Shown here piece by piece: positions 13,421-27,627 of a DNA stretch of 64,000 nucleotides. This DNA is from Atherix ibis. Lineage: Eukaryota; Arthropoda; Insecta; Diptera; Athericidae. Position 1 is the first letter of the stretch. Each line of letters opens with the position of its first letter. The translations under genes were made by a program, and so were the position numbers. Below the pieces are notes generated by a model. It saw only the letters and a list, made by a program, of their open reading frames with translations, did no database searches and was not told the origin of the DNA. The stretch is from NCBI GenBank assembly GCA_958298945.1, contig OY282608.1, forward strand, positions 22,917,933-22,981,932. The letters run 5' to 3'.

Positions 13421-16285
13421 CAAACCAACAAGCCAACAAACTAACAAACCAACAAGCCAACAAACCAACAAACCAACAAGCCAACAAGCCAACAAACCAA
13501 CAAACCAACAATCCAACAAACCAGCAAGCCAACAAACTAAGTAACCAACAAGCCAACAAACCAACAAACCAATAAACCAACATGCCAACAAACCAACAAA
13601 ATAAGTAACCAACAAGCCAACAAACCAACAAACCAACAAGCCAACAAACCAACAAACCAACAAACTAACAAACCAACAAGCCAAAAAACCAACAAGCCAA
13701 CAAACCAACAAACCAACAAGCCAACGAGCCAACAAACCAACAAACCAACAAACCAACAAGCCAACAAACCAACAAGCCATCAAGCCAACAAACCAACAAA
13801 CCAACAAACCAACAAACCAACAAGCCAACAAGCCAACAAACCAACAAACCATTAAAGGAACAAACCAACAAACCAACAAGCCAACAAACCAACAAACCAA
13901 CAAACCAAGTAACCAAAAAGCCAACAAACTAACAAACCAACAAGCCAATAAGCCAACAAACCAACAAACCAACAAAGCAACAAAGCAACAAGCCAACAAA
14001 CCAACAAACCAACAAACCAACAAGCCAACAAGCCAACAAACCAACAAACCAACAAGCCAACAAGCCAACAAACCAACAAGTCAACAAACCAACAAACCAA
14101 CAAACCAAAAAACCAACAAACCAACAAGCCAACAAACCAACAAACTAAGTAACCAACAAGCCACAAACCAACAAACCAACAGCCAACAAACCAACAAAAC
14201 AACAAACCAACAAACCAACAAGCCAACAAACCAACAAACCAACAAACCAACAAACCAACAAACCAACAAACCAACAAACCAACAAACCAACAAACCAACA
14301 AACCAACAAACCAACAAACCAATAAACCAACAAACCAACAAGCCAACAAACCAACAAACAAATAAACCTACAAACCAAAAAACCAACACACCAACAAACC
14401 AACAAACCAACAAACCAAAAAACCAACAAACCAACAAACCAACAAACCAACAAGCCAACAAACTAACAAACAAACAAACCAAGTAACCAAAAAGCCAACA
14501 AACTAACAAACCAACAAGCCAACAAGCCAACAAACCAACAAGCCAACAAACCAACAAACCAAACAAAGCAACAAGCCAACAAGCCAACAAACCAACAAGC
14601 CAACAAACCAACAAGCCAACAAGCCAACAAACCAACAAACCAACAAACCAACAAACCAAATAACCAAAAAGCCAACAAGCTAACAAACCAACAAGCCAAC
14701 AAGCCAACAAACCAACAAACCAACAAACCAACAAGCCAACAAACCAACAAACCAACAAACCAACAAACCAACACACCAACAAGCTAAGTAACCAACAAGC
14801 CAACAAACCAACAAACCAACAAGCCAACAAGCCAAAAAACCAACAAACCAACAAGCAAACAAACCAACAAACCAACAAGCCAACAAACCAACAAACCAAC
14901 AAACCAAAAAACCAACAAACCAACAAACCAACAAACCAACAAACCAACAAACCAACAAGCCAACAAACCAACAAACCAACAAACCAACAAACCAAGTAAC
15001 CAAAAAGCCAACAAACTAACAAACCAATAAGCCAACAAGCCAACAATCCAACAAGCCAACAAACCAACAAACCAACAAAGCAACAAGCCAACAAGCCAAC
15101 AAACCAACAAAGCAACAAGCCAACAAACCAACTAACCAACAAGCCAACAAGCCAACACCAACAACCCAACAAACCAAGTAACCAAAAAGTTAACAAACTA
15201 ACAAACCAACAAGCCAACAAGCCAACAAACCAACAAACCAACAAACCAACAAGCCAACATACCAACAAACAAACAAACCAACAAACCAACAAACCAACAA
15301 ACCAACAACCCAAAAAACCAACAAACCAACAAGCCAACAAGCCAACAAACCAACAAACTAACAAACCAACAAACGAACTAACCAACAAACCAACAAGCCA
15401 ACAAGCCAACAAACTAACAAACCTACAAACCAACAAACCAACAAACTAAGTAACCAACAAGCCAACAAACCAACAAACCAACAAGCCAACAAGCCAACAA
15501 ACCAACAAACCAACAAACCAACAAACTAACAAACCAACAAACCAAAAAACCAAAAAACCAACAAACCAACAAACCAACAAACCAACAAACCAACAAACCA
15601 ACAAACCAACAAGCCAACAAACCAACAAACCAACAAACCAACAAGCCAACAAACCAAAAAGCCAACAAACCAAGTAACCAAAAAGCCAACAAACTAACAA
15701 ACCAACAAGCCAACGAGCAAACAAACCAATAAACCAACAAAGCAACAAGCCAACAAGCCAACAAACCAACAAACCAACAAGCCAACAAACCAACAAACCA
15801 ACAAGCCAACAAGCCAACAAACCAACAAACCAAAAAACTAACAAGCCAACAAACCAACAAACCAACAATCCAACAAACAACCAAACCAACAAACCAACAA
15901 GCCAACAAACCAACAAACCAACAAACCAAAAAACCAACAAACCAACAAACCAACAAACCAACAAACTAACAAGCCAACAAGCCAACAAACCAACAAACCA
16001 ACAAACAAACAAGCCAACAAACCAACAAGCCAACAAACCAACAAACCAACAAACCAAGTAACCAAAAAGCCACCAAACTAACAAACCAACAAGCCAACAA
16101 ACCAACAAGCCAACAAGCCAACAAACCAACAAAGCAACAAACCAAAAAACCAACAAACCAAAAAACCAACAAACCAACAAACCATCAAACGAACAAAGCA
16201 ACAAGCCAACGAGCCAACAAACCAACAAACCAACAAGCCAACAAACCAACAAACCAACAAGCCAACAAGCCAACAAGCCAACAAG
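13420..16285 (+). repeat. 2.87-kb tandem duplication, copy 2
   Basis: This is the tandem copy of 10555-13420 with several monomer indels. It ends near 16285 at AAGCCAAGAAACC, where the sequence switches to the kind found at 9.7 kb. Its 14.6-16.27 kb part matches 25.97-27.6 kb at +11,378 bp, so this version, rather than copy 1, resembles the source of the 24.3-30.9 kb blocks. Confidence 0.87.
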
Positions 16286-16635
16286 CCAAGAAACCAACAA
16301 ACCAACAAACCAACAAACCAACAAACAAATAAAGCAACCAACCAACAAACCAACAAACAAACAAACCAACAAACCAACAAACCAATTTACCAACAAAGCA
16401 ACAAACCAACAAGCCAACAAACCAACAAACCAACAAACCAACAAACCAAGTAACCAAAAAGCCAACAATCCAACAAACCAACAAACCAACAAACCAACAA
16501 GCCAACAAACCAATAAGCCAACAAACCAACAAACCAACAAGCCTACAAGCCAACAAACCAACAAACCAATAAACCAACAAGCCAACAAAGCAACAAACCA
16601 ACAAGCCAACAAGCCAACAAACCAACAAACCAACA
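16285..16635 (+). repeat. Junction segment resembling 9.69-10.0 kb
   Basis: This short stretch of 8-bp monomers joins the 2.87-kb pair to the 4.115-kb pair. It carries AAATAAAGCAACC at 16327 (compare 9727, +6,600) and the CCAATTTACC variant near 16381 (compare 9781). Further right the offset becomes +6,624, so three monomers were inserted in between. The segment is the left end of a larger similarity between 9.69-14.34 kb and 16.29-20.75 kb. Confidence 0.8.
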
Positions 16636-19600
16636 AACCAACAAGCCAACAAGCCAACAAACGAACAAACCAACAAGCCAACAAACCGACAAACCAACAA
16701 GCCAACAAGCCAACAAACCAACAAACCAAAAAGCCAACAAGCCAACAAACCAACAAACCAACAAGCCAACAAACCAACAAACAAATAAACCAACATGCCA
16801 ACAAACCAACAAACTAAGCAACCAACAAACCAACAAACCAACAAGCCAACAAACCAACAAACCAACAAACCAAGTAACCAACAAGCCAACAAACCAACAA
16901 GCCAACAAACCAACAATCCAACAAGCCAACAAACCAACAAAGCAACAAACCAAAAAACCAAAAAACCAACAAACCAACAAACCATCAACGAACAAAGCAA
17001 CAAGCCAACAAGCCAACAAACCAACAAACCAACAAGCCAACAAACCAACAAACTAACAAGCCAACAAGCCAACAAACCAACAAACCAACAAACCAACAAG
17101 CCAACAAACCAACAAACCAACACGCCAACAAACCAGCAAGCCAACAAACCCACAAACCAACAAACCAAGTAACCAAAAAGCCAATAAACTAACAAACCAA
17201 CAAGCCAACAAACCAACAAACCAACAAGCCAACAAGCCAACAAACCAACAAACCAACAAACCAACAATCCAACAAACCAGCAAGCCAACAAACTAAGTAA
17301 CCAACAAGCCAACAAACCAACAAACCAATAAACCAACATGCCAACAAACCAACAAAATAAGTAACCAACAAGCCAACAAACCAACAAACCAACAAGCCAA
17401 CAAACCAACAAACCAACAAACTAACAAACCAACAAGCCAAAAAACCAACAAGCCAACAAACCAACAAACCAACAAGCCAACAAGCCAACAAACCAACAAA
17501 CCAACAAGCCAACAAACCAACAAGCCATCAAGCCAACAACCCAACAAACCAACAAACCAACAAACCAACAAGCCAACAAGCCAACAAACCAACAAACCAT
17601 TAAAGGAACAAACCAACAAACCAACAAGCCAACAAACCAACAAACCAACAAACCAAGTAACCAAAAAGCCAACAAACTAACAAACCAACAAGCCAACAAG
17701 CCAACAAACCAACAAACCAACAAAGCAACAAGCCAACAAACCAACAAACCAACAAACCAACAAGCCAACAAGCCAACAAACCAACAAACCAACAAGCCAA
17801 CAAGCCAACAAACCAACAAGTCAACAAACCAACAAACCAACAAACCAACAAACCAACAAACCAACAAGCCAACAAACCAACAAACAAATAAACCAACAAA
17901 CCAAAAAACCAACACACCAACAAACCAACAAACCAACAAACCAAAAAACCAACAAACCAACAAACCAACAAACCAACAAGCCAACAAACTAACAAACAAA
18001 CAAACCAAGTAACCAAAAAGCCAACAAACTAACAAACCAACAAGCCAACAAGCCAACAAACCAACAAGCCAACAAACCAACAAACCAACAAAGCAACAAG
18101 CCAACAAGCCAACAAACCAACAAACCAACAAGCCAACAAACCAACAAACCAACAAGCCAACAAGCCAACAAACCAACAAACCAACAAACCAACAAACCAA
18201 ATAACCAAAAAGCCAACAAGCTAACAAACCAACAAGCCAACAAGCCAACAAACCAACAAACCAACAAACCAACAAGGCAACAAGCCAACAAACCAACAAA
18301 CCAACAAACCAACACACCAACAAACTAAGTAACCAACAAGCCAACAAACCAACAAACCAACAAGCCAACAAGCCAAAAAACCAACAAACCAACAAGCAAA
18401 CAAACCAACAAACCAACAAGCCAACAAACCAACAAACCAACAAACCAAAAAACCAACAAACCAACAAACCAACAAACCAACAAACCAACAAACCAACAAG
18501 CCAACAAACCAACAAACCAACAAACCAACAAACCAAGTAACCAAAAAGCCAACAAACTAACAAACCAATAAGCCAACAAGCCAACAATCCAACAAGCCAA
18601 CAAACCAACAAACCAACAAAGCAACAAGCCAACAAGCCAACAAACCAACAAAGCAACAAGCCAACAAACCAACTAACCAACAAGCCAACAAGCCAACACC
18701 AACAACCCAACAAACCAAGTAACCAAAATGTTAACAAACTAACAAACCAACAAGCCAACAAGCCAACAAACCAACAAACCAACAAACCAACAAGCCAACA
18801 TACCAACAAACAAACAAACCAACAAACCAACAAACCAACAAACCAACAACCCAAAAAACCAACAAACCAACAAGCCAACAAGCCAACAAACCAACAAACT
18901 AACAAACCAACAAACGAACTAACCAACAAACCAACAAGCCAACAAGCCAACAAACCAACAAACCAACAAACCAACAAACCAACAAACTAAGTAACCAACA
19001 AGCCAACAAACCAACAAACCAACAAGCCAACAAGCCAACAAACCAACAAACCAACAAACCAACAAACTAACAAACCAACAAACCAAAAAACCAAAAAACC
19101 AACAAACCAACAAACCAACAAACCAACAAACCAACAAACCAACAAACCAACAAGCCAACAAACCAACAAACCAACAAACCAACAAGCCAACAAACCAACA
19201 AGCCAACAAACCCAGTAACCAAAAAGCCAACAAACTAACAAACCAACAAGCCAACGAGCCAACAAACCAATAAACCAACAAAGCAACAAGCCAACAAGCC
19301 AACAAACCAACAAACCAACAAGCCAACAAACCAACAAACCAACAAGCCAACAAACCAACAAACCAAAAAATTAACAAGCCAACAAACCAACAAACCAACA
19401 ATCCAACAAACAACCAAACCAACAAACCAACAAGCCAACAAACCAACAAACCAACAAACCAAAAAACCAACAAACCAACAAACCAACAAACCAACAAACT
19501 AACAAGGCAACAAGCCAACAAACCAACAAACCAACAAACAAACAAGCCAACAAACCAACAAGCCAACAAACCAACAAACCAACAAACCAAGTAACCAAAA

Positions 19601-20750
19601 AGCCACCAAACTAACAAACCAACAAGCCAACAAACCAACAAGCCAACAAGCCAACAAACCAACAAAGCAACAAACCAAAAAACCAACAAACCAAAAAACC
19701 ACCAAACCAACAAACCATCAAACGAACAAAGCAACAAGCCAACGAGCCAACAAACCAACAAACCAACAAGCCAACAAACCAACAAACCAACAAGCCAACA
19801 AGCCAACAAGCCAACAAGCCAACAAACCAACAAACCAACAAACCAACAAGCCAACAAACTAACAAACCAACAAGCCAACAAACCAACAAACCAACAAGCC
19901 AACAAGCCAACAAACCAACAAACCAACAATCCAACAAATTAGCAAGCCAACAAACTAAGTAACCAACAAGCCAACAAACCAACAAACCAATAAACCAACA
20001 TGCCAACAAACCAACAAAATAAGTAACCAACAAGCCAACAAACCAACAAACCAACAAGCCAACAAACCAACAAACCAACAAACTAACAAACCAACAAGCC
20101 AAAAAACCAACAAGCCAACAAACCAACAAACCAACAAGCCAACGAGCCAACAAACCAACAAACCAACAAACCAACAAGCCAACAAACCAACAAGCCATCA
20201 AGCCAACAAACCAACAAACCAACAAACCAACAAACCAACAAGCCAACAAGCCAACAAACCAACAAACCATTAAAGGAACAAACCAACAAACCAACAAGCC
20301 AACAAACCAACAAACCAACAAACCAAGTAACCAAAAATCCAACAAACTAACAAACCAACAAGCCAACAAGCCAACAAACCAACAAACCAACAAAGCAACA
20401 AAGCAACAAGCCAACAAACCAACAAACCAACAAACCAACAAGCCAACAAGCCAACAAACCAACAAACCAACAAGCCAACAAGCCAACAAACCAACAAGTC
20501 AACAAACCAACAAACCAAAAAACCAACAAACCAACAAGCCAACAAACCAACAAACTAAGTAACCAACAAGCCACAAACCAACAAACCAACAGCCAACAAA
20601 CCAACAAAACAACAAACCAACAAACCAACAAGCCAACAAACCAACAAACCAACAAACCAACAAACCAACAAACCAACAAACCAACAAACCAACAAACCAA
20701 CAAACCAACAAACTAACAAACCAACAAACCAATAAACCAACAAACCAACA
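16635..20750 (+). repeat. 4,115-bp tandem duplication, copy 1
   Basis: This is the largest clean duplication in the window. All anchors pair at exactly +4,115 bp: CATCAACG 16983/21098, CCATTAAAGG 17596/21711 and 20266/24381, and the CAATCC marker 19399/23514. A private AAAATGTTAAC (near 18726 and 22841) replaces the AAAAAGTTAAC of related blocks and occurs in both copies. I saw no difference between the copies in the conceptual translations I compared. The period is 514 monomers plus 3 bp, so it is not a whole number of units. The block itself resembles 10.0-14.34 kb at +6,624 falling to +6,418 bp. Confidence 0.95.
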
Positions 20751-23700
20751 AGCCAACAAACCAACAAGCCAACAAACGAACAAACCAACAAGCCAACAAA
20801 CCGACAAACCAACAAGCCAACAAGCCAACAAACCAACAAACCAAAAAGCCAACAAGCCAACAAACCAACAAACCAACAAGCCAACAAACCAACAAACAAA
20901 TAAACCAACATGCCAACAAACCAACAAACTAAGCAACCAACAAACCAACAAACCAACAAGCCAACAAACCAACAAACCAACAAACCAAGTAACCAACAAG
21001 CCAACAAACCAACAAGCCAACAAACCAACAATCCAACAAGCCAACAAACCAACAAAGCAACAAACCAAAAAACCAAAAAACCAACAAACCAACAAACCAT
21101 CAACGAACAAAGCAACAAGCCAACAAGCCAACAAACCAACAAACCAACAAGCCAACAAACCAACAAACTAACAAGCCAACAAGCCAACAAACCAACAAAC
21201 CAACAAACCAACAAGCCAACAAACCAACAAACCAACACGCCAACAAACCAGCAAGCCAACAAACCCACAAACCAACAAACCAAGTAACCAAAAAGCCAAT
21301 AAACTAACAAACCAACAAGCCAACAAACCAACAAACCAACAAGCCAACAAGCCAACAAACCAACAAACCAACAAACCAACAATCCAACAAACCAGCAAGC
21401 CAACAAACTAAGTAACCAACAAGCCAACAAACCAACAAACCAATAAACCAACATGCCAACAAACCAACAAAATAAGTAACCAACAAGCCAACAAACCAAC
21501 AAACCAACAAGCCAACAAACCAACAAACCAACAAACTAACAAACCAACAAGCCAAAAAACCAACAAGCCAACAAACCAACAAACCAACAAGCCAACAAGC
21601 CAACAAACCAACAAACCAACAAGCCAACAAACCAACAAGCCATCAAGCCAACAACCCAACAAACCAACAAACCAACAAACCAACAAGCCAACAAGCCAAC
21701 AAACCAACAAACCATTAAAGGAACAAACCAACAAACCAACAAGCCAACAAACCAACAAACCAACAAACCAAGTAACCAAAAAGCCAACAAACTAACAAAC
21801 CAACAAGCCAACAAGCCAACAAACCAACAAACCAACAAAGCAACAAGCCAACAAACCAACAAACCAACAAACCAACAAGCCAACAAGCCAACAAACCAAC
21901 AAACCAACAAGCCAACAAGCCAACAAACCAACAAGTCAACAAACCAACAAACCAACAAACCAACAAACCAACAAACCAACAAGCCAACAAACCAACAAAC
22001 AAATAAACCAACAAACCAAAAAACCAACACACCAACAAACCAACAAACCAACAAACCAAAAAACCAACAAACCAACAAACCAACAAACCAACAAGCCAAC
22101 AAACTAACAAACAAACAAACCAAGTAACCAAAAAGCCAACAAACTAACAAACCAACAAGCCAACAAGCCAACAAACCAACAAGCCAACAAACCAACAAAC
22201 CAACAAAGCAACAAGCCAACAAGCCAACAAACCAACAAACCAACAAGCCAACAAACCAACAAACCAACAAGCCAACAAGCCAACAAACCAACAAACCAAC
22301 AAACCAACAAACCAAATAACCAAAAAGCCAACAAGCTAACAAACCAACAAGCCAACAAGCCAACAAACCAACAAACCAACAAACCAACAAGGCAACAAGC
22401 CAACAAACCAACAAACCAACAAACCAACACACCAACAAACTAAGTAACCAACAAGCCAACAAACCAACAAACCAACAAGCCAACAAGCCAAAAAACCAAC
22501 AAACCAACAAGCAAACAAACCAACAAACCAACAAGCCAACAAACCAACAAACCAACAAACCAAAAAACCAACAAACCAACAAACCAACAAACCAACAAAC
22601 CAACAAACCAACAAGCCAACAAACCAACAAACCAACAAACCAACAAACCAAGTAACCAAAAAGCCAACAAACTAACAAACCAATAAGCCAACAAGCCAAC
22701 AATCCAACAAGCCAACAAACCAACAAACCAACAAAGCAACAAGCCAACAAGCCAACAAACCAACAAAGCAACAAGCCAACAAACCAACTAACCAACAAGC
22801 CAACAAGCCAACACCAACAACCCAACAAACCAAGTAACCAAAATGTTAACAAACTAACAAACCAACAAGCCAACAAGCCAACAAACCAACAAACCAACAA
22901 ACCAACAAGCCAACATACCAACAAACAAACAAACCAACAAACCAACAAACCAACAAACCAACAACCCAAAAAACCAACAAACCAACAAGCCAACAAGCCA
23001 ACAAACCAACAAACTAACAAACCAACAAACGAACTAACCAACAAACCAACAAGCCAACAAGCCAACAAACCAACAAACCAACAAACCAACAAACCAACAA
23101 ACTAAGTAACCAACAAGCCAACAAACCAACAAACCAACAAGCCAACAAGCCAACAAACCAACAAACCAACAAACCAACAAACTAACAAACCAACAAACCA
23201 AAAAACCAAAAAACCAACAAACCAACAAACCAACAAACCAACAAACCAACAAACCAACAAACCAACAAGCCAACAAACCAACAAACCAACAAACCAACAA
23301 GCCAACAAACCAACAAGCCAACAAACCCAGTAACCAAAAAGCCAACAAACTAACAAACCAACAAGCCAACGAGCCAACAAACCAATAAACCAACAAAGCA
23401 ACAAGCCAACAAGCCAACAAACCAACAAACCAACAAGCCAACAAACCAACAAACCAACAAGCCAACAAACCAACAAACCAAAAAATTAACAAGCCAACAA
23501 ACCAACAAACCAACAATCCAACAAACAACCAAACCAACAAACCAACAAGCCAACAAACCAACAAACCAACAAACCAAAAAACCAACAAACCAACAAACCA
23601 ACAAACCAACAAACTAACAAGGCAACAAGCCAACAAACCAACAAACCAACAAACAAACAAGCCAACAAACCAACAAGCCAACAAACCAACAAACCAACAA

Positions 23701-24865
23701 ACCAAGTAACCAAAAAGCCACCAAACTAACAAACCAACAAGCCAACAAACCAACAAGCCAACAAGCCAACAAACCAACAAAGCAACAAACCAAAAAACCA
23801 ACAAACCAAAAAACCACCAAACCAACAAACCATCAAACGAACAAAGCAACAAGCCAACGAGCCAACAAACCAACAAACCAACAAGCCAACAAACCAACAA
23901 ACCAACAAGCCAACAAGCCAACAAGCCAACAAGCCAACAAACCAACAAACCAACAAACCAACAAGCCAACAAACTAACAAACCAACAAGCCAACAAACCA
24001 ACAAACCAACAAGCCAACAAGCCAACAAACCAACAAACCAACAATCCAACAAATTAGCAAGCCAACAAACTAAGTAACCAACAAGCCAACAAACCAACAA
24101 ACCAATAAACCAACATGCCAACAAACCAACAAAATAAGTAACCAACAAGCCAACAAACCAACAAACCAACAAGCCAACAAACCAACAAACCAACAAACTA
24201 ACAAACCAACAAGCCAAAAAACCAACAAGCCAACAAACCAACAAACCAACAAGCCAACGAGCCAACAAACCAACAAACCAACAAACCAACAAGCCAACAA
24301 ACCAACAAGCCATCAAGCCAACAAACCAACAAACCAACAAACCAACAAACCAACAAGCCAACAAGCCAACAAACCAACAAACCATTAAAGGAACAAACCA
24401 ACAAACCAACAAGCCAACAAACCAACAAACCAACAAACCAAGTAACCAAAAATCCAACAAACTAACAAACCAACAAGCCAACAAGCCAACAAACCAACAA
24501 ACCAACAAAGCAACAAAGCAACAAGCCAACAAACCAACAAACCAACAAACCAACAAGCCAACAAGCCAACAAACCAACAAACCAACAAGCCAACAAGCCA
24601 ACAAACCAACAAGTCAACAAACCAACAAACCAAAAAACCAACAAACCAACAAGCCAACAAACCAACAAACTAAGTAACCAACAAGCCACAAACCAACAAA
24701 CCAACAGCCAACAAACCAACAAAACAACAAACCAACAAACCAACAAGCCAACAAACCAACAAACCAACAAACCAACAAACCAACAAACCAACAAACCAAC
24801 AAACCAACAAACCAACAAACCAACAAACTAACAAACCAACAAACCAATAAACCAACAAACCAACA
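20750..24865 (+). repeat. 4,115-bp tandem duplication, copy 2
   Basis: This is the direct tandem copy of 16635-20750. The left boundary is where upstream sequence stops matching 16.6 kb; the right boundary is where 20.75 kb stops matching 24.87 kb. The two coincide, as expected for a simple head-to-tail duplication. Its last ~560 bp (24305-24865) also belong to the first copy of the 3,322-bp pair, so the two duplications overlap and their order could be resolved by alignment. Confidence 0.95.
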
Positions 24866-27627
24866 AGCCAACAAACCAGCAAACAAATAAACCAACAAAC
24901 CAAAAAACCAACACACCAACAAACCAACAAACCAACAAGCCAACAAACTAACAAACAAACAAACCAAGTAACCAAAAAGCCAACAAACTAACAAACCAAC
25001 AAGCCAACAAGCCAACAAACCAACAAGCCAACAAACCAACAAACCAACAAAGCAACAAGCCAACAAGCCAACAAACCAACAAGCCAACAAACCAACAAAC
25101 CAACAAGCCAACAAGCCAACAACCCAACAAACCAACAAACCAACAAACCAAATAACCAAAAAGCCAACAAGCTAACAAACCAACAAACCAACAAACCAAC
25201 AAACCAACAAACCAACAAACTAAGTAACCAACAAGCCAACAAACCAACAAACCAACAAGCCAACAAGCCAACAAACCAACAAGCCAACAAACCAACAAAG
25301 CAACAAGCCAACAAACCAACTAACCAACAAGCCAACAAGCCAACACCAACAACCCAACAAACCAAGTAACCAAAAAGTTAACAAACTAACAAACCAACAA
25401 GCCAACAAGCCAATAAACCAACAAACCAACAAACCAACAAGCCAACATACCAACAAACAAACAAACCAACAAACCAACAAACCAACAAACCAACAACCCA
25501 AAAAACCAACAAACCAACAAGCCAACAAGCCAACAAACCAACAAACTAACAAACCAACAAACGAACTAACCAACAAACCAACAAGCCAACAAGCCAACAA
25601 ACTAACAAACCTACAAACCAACAAACCAACAAACTAAGTAACCAACAAGCCAACAAACCAACAAACCAACAAGCCAACAAGCCAACAAACCAACAAACCA
25701 ACAAACCAACAAACTAACAAACCAACAAACCAATAAACCAAAAAACCAACAAGCCAACAAACCAGCAAACAAATAAACCAACAAACCAAAAAACCAACAC
25801 ACCAACAAACCAACAAACCAACAAGCCAACAAACTAACAAACAAACAAACCAAGTAACCAAAAAGCCAACAAACTAACAAACCAACAAGCCAACAAGCCA
25901 ACAAACCAACAAGCCAACAAACCAACAAACCAACAAAGCAACAAGCCAACAAGCCAACAAACCAACAAGCCAACAAACCAACAAACCAACAAGCCAACAA
26001 GCCAACAAACCAACAAACCAACAAACCAACAAACCAAATAACCAAAAAGCCAACAAGCTAACAAACCAACAAGCCAACAAGCCAACAAATCAACAAACCA
26101 ACAAACCAACAAGCCAACAAACCAACAAACCAACAAACCAACAAACCAACACACCAACAAACTAAGTAACCAACAAGCCAACAAACCAACAAACCAACAA
26201 GCCAACAAGCCAAAAAACCAACAAACCAACAAGCAAACAAACCAACAAACCAACAAGCCAACAAACCAACAAACCAACAACCCAAAAAACCAACAAACCA
26301 ACAAACCAACAAACCAACAAACCAACAAACCAACAAGCCAACAAACCAACAAACCAACAAACCAACAAACCAAGTAACCAAAAAGCCAACAAACTAACAA
26401 ACCAATAAGCCAACAAGCCAACAATCCAACAAGCCAACAAACCAACAAACCAACAAAGCAACAAGCCAACAAGCCAACAAACCAACAAAGAAACAAGCCA
26501 ACAAACCAACTAACCAACAAGCCAACAAGCCAACACCAACAACCCAACAAACCAAGTAACCAAAAAGTTAACAAACTAACAAACCAACAAGCCAACAAGC
26601 CAATAAACCAACAAACCAACAAACCAACAAGCCAACATACCAACAAACAAACAAACCAACAAACCAACAAACCAACAAACCAACAACCCAAAAAACCAAC
26701 AAACCAACAAGCCAACAAGCCAACAAACCAACAAACTAACAAACCAACAAACGAACTAACCAACAAACCAACAAGCCAACAAGCCAACAAACTAACAAAC
26801 CTACAAACCAACAAACCAACAAACTAAGTAACCAACAAGCCAACAAACCAACAAACCAACAATCCAACAAGCCAACAAACCAACAAACCAACAAACCAAC
26901 AAACTAACAAACCAACAAACCAAAAAACCAAAAAACCAACAAACCAACAAACCAACAAACCAACAAACCAACAAACCAACAAACCAACAAGCCAACAAAC
27001 CAACAAACCAACAAACCAACAAGCCAACAAACCAACAAGCCAACAAACCAAGTAACCAAAAAGCCAACAAACTAACAAACCAACAAGCCAACGAGCAAAC
27101 AAACCAATAAACCAACAAAGCAACAAGCCAACAAGCCAACAAACCAACAAACCAACAAGCCAACAAACCAACAAACCAACAAGCCAACAAGCCAACAAAC
27201 CAACAAACCAAAAAACTAACAAGCCAACAAACCAACAAACCAACAATCCAACAAACAACCAAACCAACAAACCAACAAGCCAACAAACCAACAAACCAAC
27301 AAACCAAAAAACCAACAAACCAACAAACCAACAAACCAACAAACTAACAAGCCAACAAGCCAACAAACCAACAAACCAACAAACAAACAAGCCAACAAAC
27401 CAACAAGCCAACAAACCAACAAACCAACAAACCAAGTAACCAAAAAGCCACCAAACTAACAAACCAACAAGCCAACAAACCAACAAGCCAACAAGCCAAC
27501 AAACCAACAAAGCAACAAACCTAAAAACCAACAAACCAAAAAACCAACAAACCAACAAACCATCAAACGAACAAAGCAACAAGCCAACGAGCCAACAAAC
27601 CAACAAACCAACAAGCCAACAAACCAA
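24305..27627 (+). repeat. 3,322-bp tandem duplication, copy 1
   Basis: All anchors pair at exactly +3,322 bp: CCATTAAAGG 24381/27703 and the CAATCC marker 27244/30566. Conceptual translations through the block looked identical in both copies. The period is 415 monomers plus 2 bp. Internally the block also repeats at smaller scale: the AAACAAATAAACC with ACACACC motif near 24890 recurs near 25770. A distinctive CCTAAAAACC variant near 27530 replaces CCAAAAAACC and recurs near 30850. Confidence 0.95.

Larger units (their letters stand above)
7669..21108 (+). repeat. Shared one-base deletion CATCAACGAAC (4 sites)
   Basis: The common element CATCAAACGAAC has lost one A at 7669, 10359, 16983 and 21098. 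The offsets are 2,690, 6,624 and 4,115 bp, exactly those of the surrounding duplications. A shared one-base loss is a strong sign of common descent. At these sites the two A6 tracts are also directly adjacent instead of 16 bp apart. Confidence 0.88.
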
